This document shows positions 54,520 through 64,000 of a stretch of 64,000 nt of DNA, piece after piece. A model generated the notes under the pieces. The model saw only the letters and a program-made list of their open reading frames with translations. It had not been told where the DNA came from and ran no database searches. Source of the stretch: Stereum hirsutum FP-91666 SS1 (lineage: Eukaryota > Basidiomycota > Agaricomycetes > Russulales > Stereaceae); the NCBI RefSeq assembly GCF_000264905.1, contig NW_006763154.1, positions 225,969 to 289,968 of the forward strand, given 5' to 3'. Numbering within the stretch: the first letter of the stretch is position 1; each line of letters starts with the position of its first letter. The translations under genes and the position numbers were made by a program.

Positions 54520-57500
54520 ATGCACCTCGACCGTGACGGCGATCCCCAGCATCGGGTCGCTACAGCAGACACTTTGCTCTCCGCGGCCGACCGGTTCGAT
54601 AGGGAACATCGACAGAAGAGCCGTGCGAGGGCGTTTGGGGCTCGGTATCTGCGTATTGTCGGGGGATTGCAATCTTACTTCTCGGCAATTGATAGTGTCA
54701 TTTCGTCCAACCCGATGATTGCGGCATGTGTTTGGGGAGCGCTGCGTTTTGTTTTCGAGGTGCGTTCAGCTGTTAGTTTCTAAACTCTTGATGTGAATAT
54801 GCTAATAGCATTGAGCTTTCAAGCTAGGTCGCTAACAAGTACTTTCGTTTCTTCGAGAGCTTGACTTCGTCGCTCGAGCGTGTCGCTGAGGATCTCGACT
54901 TCTATAATGACTACGCGATCATATTGTACAACAAGTGGGATCGAGTTCAAACAGTTCGCATGGTTCTTTCCGGACAAATTAGCGTTCACTGACCAATGGT
55001 GTATAGGTACTTCTTCGCGTCTACACTAACATTCTACATCTCTGCGACGAGGTACGCGTTCTGTACAAAGGGAAAAACGGCGGAGATCGTAGTAGTAAGT
55101 TTCTCTTATCCTTCTCGAGCCACCTCATCTCATGCTTAGTAGACAAGTTTAGCCTAAATGTATCAATATTTCGGAAGTCCATGTGGCAAGGCTCGCTGGA
55201 GAACATAACGAAGGACTTGACAGAGTGTCGGCGTCGGATTGGTCGTGAAGTGGAGCATGTTGACAGGTTACAGGCAAAACTGGAACGGGATCGGGCACTT
55301 GAGGAAAGACTGCGTGCAGAACAGGAAAGAGAAGCGGCGCGGGACGAGCGCGTGGCGCAGGCCTTGGAGCGAGCCGACCAGGCGTTCGAAAGGAAGGACC
55401 AGTCCGTGGAGCGTAAGCAGCAGGCTATCGAGAGGATCGACCAGGCTGTCGAGCGGAAGCAGCAGAGCGTGGAGAGGAGGAAGCAAAGCGTGGAGAGAAT
55501 GAGTCAAGACGCGCATAGGGTGCACTGGGAAGTTGCAAGAACGAGGGACGAGATTCGACGTGATGGAGAAGATGATCGGTAAGACCTTGCCAATATTTGT
55601 TTGGTTGCCTCGTCCTAATATCAATACGGCGTTCATCTCAGACGAGTTCTTGAGAAGCATTCAGGCCTTTGATTTGAGGGCCGTCCATGCTGAGATCTGT
55701 CGCGTCCCTCTTCCTGGAACGGGCAACTGGCTCGTCGATAGCCCGGAGTTTCTAGCCTGGTCGACGTCAAAGAGCATCCCTGACAATGTCTTATGGTGCT
55801 TCGGGAAGCGTGAGTCCTAGTTGCACTTTCTGCAGGATTTCAGCGGTTGACTCGTTCTGCAGCGGGGTCTGGGAAAACGGTATTGACGTACGTATGGCGT
55901 CGGCATATTTCTGGCCACCTACTGACTTGTACGCAGTTCTAACGCGATTGACGAGGTGATAACCGGTCACGAATCTGATGGCTCCGTGGCCGTCGCCTCT
56001 TTTTATCTTAGATTCGATGACCCTCGCCGACGAACCACTTCGGCTGTGCAACGCACCATTCTCTATCAACTGCTCCGTCGACTTTCAAAGGAAGACTTGC
56101 ACTCGTTCGTCCATGAATTTGCTTCCGTGTACAGCGGCAATACTGTCACCGATGACATCGACGTGATGTCTTTGATTCTTCGCCTCGCGGAGAAGTTTGG
56201 TCGGGGCTTCATCGTCATTGATGCCCTAGACGAATGCGATGACCTCCCGAATCTCCTCGACTTGCTCTCTAGACTTCGGCGCCATTTCCGAATCCTCGTT
56301 TTCAGCAGAGATCTACAGGAAATCCGTCTCGGGCTCAGTGGATGTGTCGAGGTTTCTTTGGATGCATATGACCGCCACACAGAGATTATGCGTTTCGTGA
56401 GAACCAGAGTGTCTGAGTACCATCAATCTGGAAGGCTCGTTGTCGGTACAGAGGGCCTTCTGGACGAGATCGTCGATGCACTCACACAGCAGGCTGACGG
56501 AATGTAGGCTTTGCCGCTTTCTCTGTCATAGATCCCTTTTCTGACCGTATACTAGGTGGTTATGGGTCATACTCCAGATCGCCAGCCTATGTCGACAGAG
56601 GCGAGATGCAGATATACGAGCGGCTCTTCGAGACTTACCACCGGACCTGGATACTACCTATTACCGGATTTTACAGCGCATAGATTCCCTGGGATCGCGG
56701 ACATCATCCCTCGTCCAACATGCACTGGAATGGTTGGTCGGTGCCTCCCGACCTTTGTCCGTCGACGAGCTTGCGAAAGCCGCTGCCGTGTCCGACCTGT
56801 ACGACGAGGCGCTGGACGATCATAGCCCTATCAATGATGCTCTGGGATTGATCGACGATTGCTCGAATCTGTGCGTTGTCTCGTCTGACGGCGAGCAGCG
56901 TGTGGTGCACTTGATTCATGCATCCGTTCGAAGCTATCTTTTGACATCGCCAGACGATGTTTCATGCACATGCGCCTCCTGAACAGGAAGAAGGCCCAGC
57001 TGGACACTCAGTCTCATAACGAGTCATCGCCGGTTTCCACGCTCAGTATGACCGTGACGCAGGGATGTTCTGAATCTTCTTATGCGAGAGAGAACGAGGC
57101 GACTTGTGTGGGAGTACATCTCAATTTGGCCGTCGCAGGATGTTTTGCTGCGGTCTCTCGACGTTTTAGATCTTGATCTCCGGCAAGCACTCACAAATGC
57201 ATACTTGGCCGCACTTCCTTCCCCTCCCAACCGTACCGCACTCGAAGAGGTCTTTGATTCATTTCGACTTGCGCTCAGTCTCACACAGGCCTCGGACGAT
57301 GGCCAGAAACGCTTGCAGGTGGCGAAAACACTCCACCAAATCTATGTTCGCTCACGAAACAGCCTTGTCTTGTATGCCGCCGCGGCTACCTATCGTTCCC
57401 TCGCTGATCATAATCTCAAGCGGGCTCAGGTTTGGGTTGAGGGCGCTACTTCCGAGAACGTGCTTCAGGCACTGCCTTTAGCGAATATCGTCCATATTGC

Positions 57501-58018
57501 CTGTCCGTCCACTCACGGCGTACATGGTAGATGGAGACCTAAGCCTCTCGACGATGCGATCTACCTCAAAGACAATGCGACAATGACGACTCAGGATCTA
57601 TTGCGTCTTGACACGCTGCCTGCCGAATTCGTGTCTCTCAACTTGTTCTCAAGCTCGTCGTACCACGCCAAAACAAGACAGGATCAGCTCGGGATGGTTG
57701 CGTGTTTGCTTCACATTGGGGTTGGTAATGTGGTGGCAGCAATGTGGTACGTCCCCATACGTCGCAAAAAGCTCTACGTGAATTACTGACCGGTTTTCGA
57801 CAAATTGAAGGTACAAGCGAGGTAGTAAGAATAATGACGGACAGTTCATAGCCACGGAGTTTTATCGTTACCTTGGTGAGAAAGCGATTGAAGGAGTCGA
57901 TCTCGAGTATGTCCCTTACGCTCTCGACCACGCAATTCGGAGTTTCCGAAAGAGGGGTGTTTCGCCCGCAAGATGGACGCCTTTCGTTCATGTTTCATTA
58001 TGCTATGATTCAGGATAG
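54520..58018 (+). CDS. NLR-type protein: helical N-terminus, coiled coil, NACHT NTPase, CHAT domain
   Basis: N-terminal exons give ARYLRIVGGLQSYFSAIDSV, IAACVWGALRFVFE and FRKSMWQGSLENI, the usual N-terminal domain of mushroom NLRs. Next is a long charged coiled coil with QSVERK-type heptads (55230-55520). GTGNWLVDSPEFLAW leads into a NACHT domain with P-loop GKPGSGKTVLT, FYLRFDDPRRRT and Walker B GFIVIDALDECDD. The helical region contains LQIASLCRQRRDADIR and VVHLIHASVRSYL. The C-terminus (57082-58018) is CHAT-like: ANIVHIACPSTHG, IYLKDNATMTTQDLLRLDTL, GVGNVVAAMWYK, FYRYLGEKAIEG and TPFVHVSLCYDSG. The expected catalytic cysteine site (LSAC) reads LNLF, so protease activity is doubtful. Frames break at about 54518, 55580 and 56983-57080; weak splice sites may bridge them. 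The gene is either spliced unusually or decaying. Confidence 0.75.
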
Positions 58019-59650
58019 CTAGAGCCTGGCACCTGCAGTGCAGTGGGAGAGCGGGAGAATGGAGAAAGAAGGGACATACAGACAATTGTACGTAAGTCGC
58101 GAACTGGTTCTCGAGGTATCTATGGTTTATTTTCAAGAGGATAAGACTGGACATTGCGTTCGCGGGTCATTCCACATTCGTGTTGTCCCAAAGCAAGTGC
58201 CGGATCCGGAAAGAGGAAGAAGTCGTCGGGCCGGCCCCGACGCATGCCACGACATTCCGTGGCACTAAACAGGGCCACAACTGTGACAAGCGCGCTCGCG
58301 CCGTGCAGTATGCCTGTCTCCTTTGACCACGACTGCCATGATATTCCTCAGCCTTTGACTTCTGTTCTGGGCGCACCTGCTAAAATAATGTCTTTGGCTG
58401 CGCACTTGCCGCATGACCTCGTACGCACCGATCGAGCGATTTGTAGCTGGGACCTTAGACTCTTCGACTGTTCCGTTACACGAACGAGGACAACTTTGAC
58501 GACAAATCCCCAGCCCACTTCAGCCACCCGATAGACACAGTTGCTTGCTTCTCTCGGAATCTTTGTGTTCTCCTCATGAGATGTTCTCCTCGGCGCTCAA
58601 GGAATCCTCTAGTACAGTCAACGAGGATAGCTCGGAAGATTTTCCCGCCTATCCAGCGCACAAGAATGGAGGATCGAAACGGATACTGAAGGGAAAATGG
58701 AAAACGCTCACGCAACATCGCTCCAATCCCTTCATCTTATCATCCTCATCCTCCGATTTCCTTTCCGAGCGTCTTTGAAGCTCCACCCCTACCCCTACCC
58801 CTCCCTCCCTCCCACATCCTCACCCTCATCATTCTCGACATACGCATACAATCACCATCAATTCAACCCTCTTCTCCTTGCCTCTCCTGCGTCTCCCTAT
58901 CTCCTCGCCCTGATCTGGTCTCCACAGACATCCATCCTCATCTCGTCGATAGGGATGGTCACAGCGATGATATTAGGCACTACGGGAAGGCGAGGACGAG
59001 ATCAAAGTGGGATTGACTACAGAAGATAGAGAGATGAAGATTTTGAAGACGGTGGTACGGTGAAGGAGGAGACATAGATCAGGAGGTTAGCGGCCAAACG
59101 AGACCGAGGATGGGTGATCATGAGCAAAGTAAGAGGTTCGAAAGTTCGGAAGCTTGACCTGTGATTCATTGAGCACGTCTCGTCTCGTCACCAAATTGTA
59201 ACACGCCACAGACATCATTGCACATAAATAACAATAATCGTGTATAACACACGTATGAGATAAGAGCTGAACGGGAGGAACGCGTACACGAAACCCTCCG
59301 CATGCACAGAATGCGTGTCGACCACCAAAAATAAGTACATCCACTGCGGAACCCGACCGCGAGATGACTCTACCCGGAGGTAGGCAGACAAAGAAGCAGA
59401 TACGACACGACGCACAAACTCGGAAACACATGGAATGAGACGGAACATCGAGGACACTAATAATTTAGTAACAGTACATTCTCCGAGTCGGACTCGGATC
59501 CCCGTGCCAGCATCCGGGACACATACACGACCCAAGGACCAAAAGAACGTGGTAGTAGTCGTACAACAGAGAGGAAAGAGAGAATACAACGAAGAAACGA
59601 GTGTAATGGTCGAAAAGAACGGACTGGAAGAACTGGAACGGATAATCACC
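58019..59650. other. Interval without a recognised gene
   Basis: Plus-strand frames at 58154-58534 and 58697-59029 are open; the second contains hydrophobic stretches (PYLLALIWSPQTSILISSI). No family match was found and the frames do not join. This could be a decayed gene. Confidence 0.4.
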
Positions 59651-61230
59651 TCGACCGAGTATTAGCGCCGACCAGACAGTGGTCTCAAAAAGGTCCGGCC
59701 CGATAGGCTTTCCGATTGGCTAGCAGAGCTCGCCGGCAGGGCCGGCATTGTCTGGAGGCTTCAATGACAAACCTCACTATAGCCTGGACACACGGCATTC
59801 GACATGTCTTGCTTGAAGCCACATAGACCGGTGTTTGGTATTGTCAAGAGGCGTTCTTGTGCACAGTCTTTATTGCGGCTTGTGTTTTGCTTGGAAGTTT
59901 TTACCTTTCATGAACATATTTCGCCTGGAGAGTTTCCGGCAGTAAGTATTATGTCCTCTTGCTGGGGGTCGCTGACTCAAGTCCGTTCTCTCTTCGAGGT
60001 AGGGTCTTTCGCGACTTGTTCTGCTTGGAGACATCTCGTGCGTCAGCAGGATCGTATCTGAATCGCATGTCGCGGTCCATGTATCCGGCCTCGATCGCCA
60101 AACTGCTGCTTTCGGTCGCTCTCAAGCCTGTGTCAGCTTTGTTGTCAAGCTTTCTGTGCCGGCTCATTGACTGATCGTTTGTGGATTGGCCCCACCATCG
60201 GTTGCTATGTCCGGCTAGGCCAAATCTCTTATCTCGGCGTGGGGCCCGTTCTGACACAGTCGGCGCGCCTTGTCCCTTGTCCGTTTTCGAACAATAAGGA
60301 CCAAACAGTATATAATCCTGGTCGGCCTCTTCGTCTCTCTCTCTCACTTCCCGCTCTCAGTCTTCGTCTAGTCCCAACACTTTTCTCACTCCTGGTTGCT
60401 CGCCAGTTTCTCGTGTCAGCCGTTCTTGCGCCGTGTTCGTTCTGCTACACGCCCTGAACAGACGCTCCGTGTTTCGCGATACGCGCCTCCTCTTGGTGTT
60501 TTGCGCGCTGGTGTTATCCATCACTCGGAGCGGGACGCTAGAGTGGGTGTCCTTCAGCCTTCCAAAGGTACAGGGGAACCTGTGGACATCTAGGTTAAAT
60601 TACACTGGTGTTCGTTACTCCTTGATCTCGTGCGGCTTGCAGACTCGTGAGCAAGAGTCCGTGTCAGCCTTGATATCTCTGTGAATCAACCACATCATGC
60701 TCAAATCTTCGGTATGCCCGCGCTGTTGATCCAAATTTGCTTCTTACTCACAGCATTACCACAGGGATCAAGACCTCGCAGATCCACGGCGAGCTATCGC
60801 CAGGCTGTATCCACGTCGGTATGACCTTCCATTTTTCGTCCTTCGTACCACATCTGATTTGTTGTATTTCGTGACAGGATGCTCTGTCTCCAAAGGGCAG
60901 CAGGGGCCAGGTGGGGCAAGGGAAGAAGCGGAAGGTCTATATAGACGATGGAGCAGAATCCGTACGTTGTTTCAATATCCCCTTCCGCATTCTGTGACCC
61001 TTCGCCGTCCTTCGCTTGTGCTGATATTATTACACAAAGGACGAGGATCAATCACTCACCAAGCGAGCGCGAACCAAGCTTAAAGAAGAGAATAAAGACA
61101 GATGGAAAAAGGTTAGACTAAAATTGTGTTTGCTGACTGGACGGCTCTTACTAAATTGAATGCTTGTTCTGTTGTATATTCTTCCGACTTAGCTTCAAGA
61201 AGAAGGGGCGCACAATGTTGATCAGGCGGA
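59651..61230 (+). repeat. Copy B of the ~1.55-kb direct duplication
   Basis: This is the direct counterpart of copy A (35168-36713). The first kilobase is the upstream region of the oxygenase gene; the rest is its exons 1-5. Small indels (for example an extra CAGGGCCGG near 59736) distinguish the copies. Copy B runs on without a break into the rest of the gene, so it is the parental or more complete copy. Confidence 0.9.
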
Positions 61231-63152
61231 GGTTAACTTGCTTGCGTACGGACCGGATCCTGAGGTACTCGCGTCAGGGGTATGTCGCCTTCGCTCTTTC
61301 CATTATCAGGAGATAAACTTACCATTCTTCCATTCTCTAGATGCCAAAACTTTCCGATCAGACCTTCGTCGTCAATCCGACCGTGGACTCCCTCGCACCG
61401 GCCCTCCAGCAGTCTGATGAGCATATAAAGTCAGCACAGACCCTTCACAAGGAGTGTCGGAAGTGGGCCAAGCGAGCAAAGGCCTCCATGCCCTACTTCC
61501 GTGGCGACTTCGATATTGATGAGCTCGCGAGCCGTCCGAAGAATTCGTTGAAGGAGATTGAGAGGCTGAAGGTGCTGATCAAGGATTCCATCGCTCATCA
61601 GGAAGCACAGGCTACCACGGGCGCTTGGATCGACAAGCATAATCGTCTCGCCGCTGTCGTACTTTCCGACCGTATTCTTCCGCAACATCCTCCGGCAAAT
61701 CCTCCACCCAAGCCTGATGCCCCACCTCTTCCGCGTCCTATTACACCACAAAAACAACGTGATCCATCCGATTTGCACGAGTATATCCCTTCGACAGCGG
61801 ACATCGTAAGTCAATTTCACCTCTGCTTTCCTTCGTATCTTTCTCCCATTCAAACGCTCATCTGTGTCTATCAGCATCCCATATACGAACAATACAAGAA
61901 TCGTGGAGTCGCGGACGTAAACACTGCGCGAGCAAATGGCCAGTCTATCGTTCGTGACGGATTCTCGGTACGATCCCTTGGTCCATCGGTTTCGAGTCTG
62001 TAGCTAAGCTGTTCTGATCCTAGGGAGCAATTCTCGAGCGCGCTGTCGAAGCTGCTCAGATATTTCACGCCCATAACCCTCCTCACTGCGCCGAGCGCGA
62101 TATACGCCATGTCGAAAACAACCACAAAGACCTTCGATTGATGCCGTTCGACGAGCCAACGCTCAATGATGTGCCCCTTCCCCTCCCTTGCCCGGACACT
62201 ACATCATCGTCACATCCTACAGGACTACCCCCAGGCGATTCACCATTGAGCGCGATCGATTCTGGTGACGAATCTGAGGAGGAGGATGACATACCCTTTG
62301 ATGTCTTATATGGAAACGCGAGGACGGGGTTGGAGGAAGGCGGGTTGAGAAGCATGGAGTGCAACGATGGTGGAGGTGCTGCTGCGAAGAAGTCAAAGAA
62401 GGCGGAGAGGACGGGTGCTACCCATCTTATCCATGGTGGTGCTATGCAAGGTCGGAAGACGGCGGTGAGCATTTCACAGATTTTGTCGTGTTTGAGACGG
62501 TCTGTAACGAAGACTTGCGTTTTCAGGACAAGATGTACCATTCCGCCGATTTTGGCGACACCGTCACCAGGCGCCAAGTCGCGACATGGTACTTTCTTGC
62601 CACAGATCCCATTGCTGTTCGGATTGCAGCGTATTTCGAAGTCTTTTGGCCTCGCTTCTACGCCAAATATCGGCAAGCGTTCGATGCTGGAGTATGGGTC
62701 CGTGAGGATCGTGGGCCTTTCCTCGGGCGTGTAATGGTCTATAAACTTCAGGTCAGCCTTCATCAAGATCGCGGAGACTTCGGGCCCACCGTCACATTCA
62801 ATGCGGGGTGTTTTGAAGGTGGCGAATACTACTTCCCTGACTTGCACGCCAAGCTTAGGTGAGTCTCTTCTCGTATTTACCTGTGCTATCAATACTGACT
62901 CGCAATAGGTATGCACCGGGCGATATTGTGATCGCCCTCAGTGGTATTCTGTATCACTCTGTTGCAGAATGGCGCCCTGCCCCAGTTCCCGAGTCTTGGG
63001 TCAGAAGGAATTTAACGCCCGGTCGAATCTCCCACGTCTTTTTCTTTCCAAAGAAGTCGTTTCTTACCCTGGAGAATAAACCAAAGCTCTGGGCTCTTCG
63101 AACTGCAGGCGGTAAATGTCCTGACGCCCAGTGGTTCAGAACTGTTGTGTGA
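60697..63152 (+). CDS. TET/JBP-like 2-oxoglutarate/Fe(II) DNA-base oxygenase candidate
   Basis: Ten exons (60697-60711, 60765-60803, 60878-60961, 61040-61111, 61193-61279, 61341-61805, 61875-61967, 62024-62464, 62527-62858, 62909-63152) join in frame to 623 codons. The N-terminus is basic, with the nuclear-localisation-like GKKRKV. A helical region (PKLSDQTFVVNPTVDSLAPA to IEPLKV-like heptads) and an acidic Ser-rich linker (DSGDESEEEDDIP) follow. The core has QVSLHQDRGD (HxD), FEGGEYYFPDLHAKLRYAPG, GILYHSVAEW (distal histidine) and GRISHVFFF (2OG-binding arginine). H-D/H/R with F.GG....PdL....y.pGD is the layout of TET/JBP oxygenases, which oxidise 5-methylcytosine or thymine in DNA. These are expanded in mushrooms, often near transposons. 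All metal ligands are present. No lesion is seen. DNA as substrate is inferred from family. Confidence 0.78.
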
Positions 63153-64000
63153 AGGTACGCTTGCATTTTTGCGGCTCCTCATCTGATACCGGCTTATTCA
63201 CAGTAACACATAGCTCAAATGTACATGCTTTGTTGTCATGCTCTGTGATACCATCCCCTTTCGCGCAGGCCTAATCAGTGCCACATGTGTTTACGCCACC
63301 TTTCGATGTCTCCGAAATGATCCGATCGATTGCTCGAAATTATTCACCGTGGTACCTTTTGGATGCGGATCTCCGAGTCTTCCTTTCGTTCAACGTTCAA
63401 CTATCGCCCTTTTTTATTCTTCTATATAACGCGACGTCCGAGGTAGGATGGAGTCTACCCCTAATGGGAGCACCCCTCTTTTGTGGTATCATTTGAAAGC
63501 TCCGGCTCCAGCTCGCCCTTGGGCTCTCCTGTCTTTCTCTCTGTTCATTCACCATGTCAATTTTGGCTATAGCTCGTGATATCCAGACACTCCGAGAACG
63601 CGCTATGTCCGTTTAGGTATCCTTCGAGTCGCTACATACTTGTCTCAGCGGAGTCTGCCCGGGAAGAGGCCGTGTTCATCCTAGTCGCGAGTGGGGAGGA
63701 GACGAGGGCTAGGCTTGAAGTCGAAATATCTGCGTCCGTTTGCATGGTGTCCAACTGGAGCAAAACATTGTGCTGCGAGACGATATGCTCACGACAATGC
63801 AAGTTCATGATACATGCTACACCGAATCTCGAACTTTAGGCGGAGAGTTCGACTTACGAGGAAATACTTATTATGGAATTCCCCTTCGTCGTTGTCGAGC
63901 CTCGTTCATAGTGTCTTGGTTTCGTAATCGCATGTTTTATTTTATTCGAGAAAACATTCATTTATCGCCGCAATCAAATCCAGCTTCATCTCGTACATCC
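63153..64000. other. 3' flank of the oxygenase gene to window end
   Basis: Only short frames occur. Nothing recognisable was found on either strand. Confidence 0.45.

Overview
This window is nuclear DNA of a filamentous basidiomycete, most likely an Agaricomycete. Protein-coding genes are split by many short GT-AG introns of about 45-80 nt. Several proteins belong to families that are expanded in mushrooms, including a CHAT-type NLR, DSBH 2OG oxygenases and a DUF6533-like membrane protein. There are no bacterial features, and no tRNA, rRNA or CRISPR was found by eye.

From 0 to 34.5 kb the window is mostly ordinary gene space. A Copia-type LTR ends at about 331 and lies just 5' of, probably inside an intron of, a 4-coumarate-CoA-ligase-like gene. 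Next come an AidB-like acyl-CoA dehydrogenase and a convergent P450, so three lipid or aromatic metabolism genes sit together. After a 4.4-kb gene-poor gap come the calcineurin catalytic subunit, a small secreted protein, a 771-bp element with hairpin-shaped terminal inverted repeats (TIRs), a Clr2-like silencing factor, a second secreted protein homologous to the first, a short-chain dehydrogenase, a conserved protein of unknown function, a 579-bp hAT-type MITE and a BEM46-like hydrolase.

From 35 to 64 kb the window is an accessory, rearranged island. Two direct copies of a segment of about 1.55 kb (35.17-36.71 and 59.65-61.23 kb) bracket it. The right copy is the 5' end of an intact TET/JBP-like 2OG-Fe(II) oxygenase gene. 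The left copy carries only the first exons of that gene, joined to a truncated membrane-protein gene. Between them lie a second DSBH oxygenase of a different family, a Rad17 checkpoint gene cut off after its Walker B motif, a divergent pair of paralogous P-loop ATPases, an array of four exon-like tandem repeats, and an NLR with NACHT and CHAT domains. One ATPase of the pair carries a C-terminal nuclease-like module; the other has a degenerate Walker A motif.

The island combines DNA-modification-type oxygenases, ATPase-nuclease proteins related to the Crinkler/RHS group and an NLR. It reads as a fast-evolving region of genome-defence or self/non-self genes. That functional reading is inference; the domain calls rest on motifs visible in the translated exons. 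Exon borders were placed by eye from reading frame and splice-site consensus, so individual borders may be off by a few bases.
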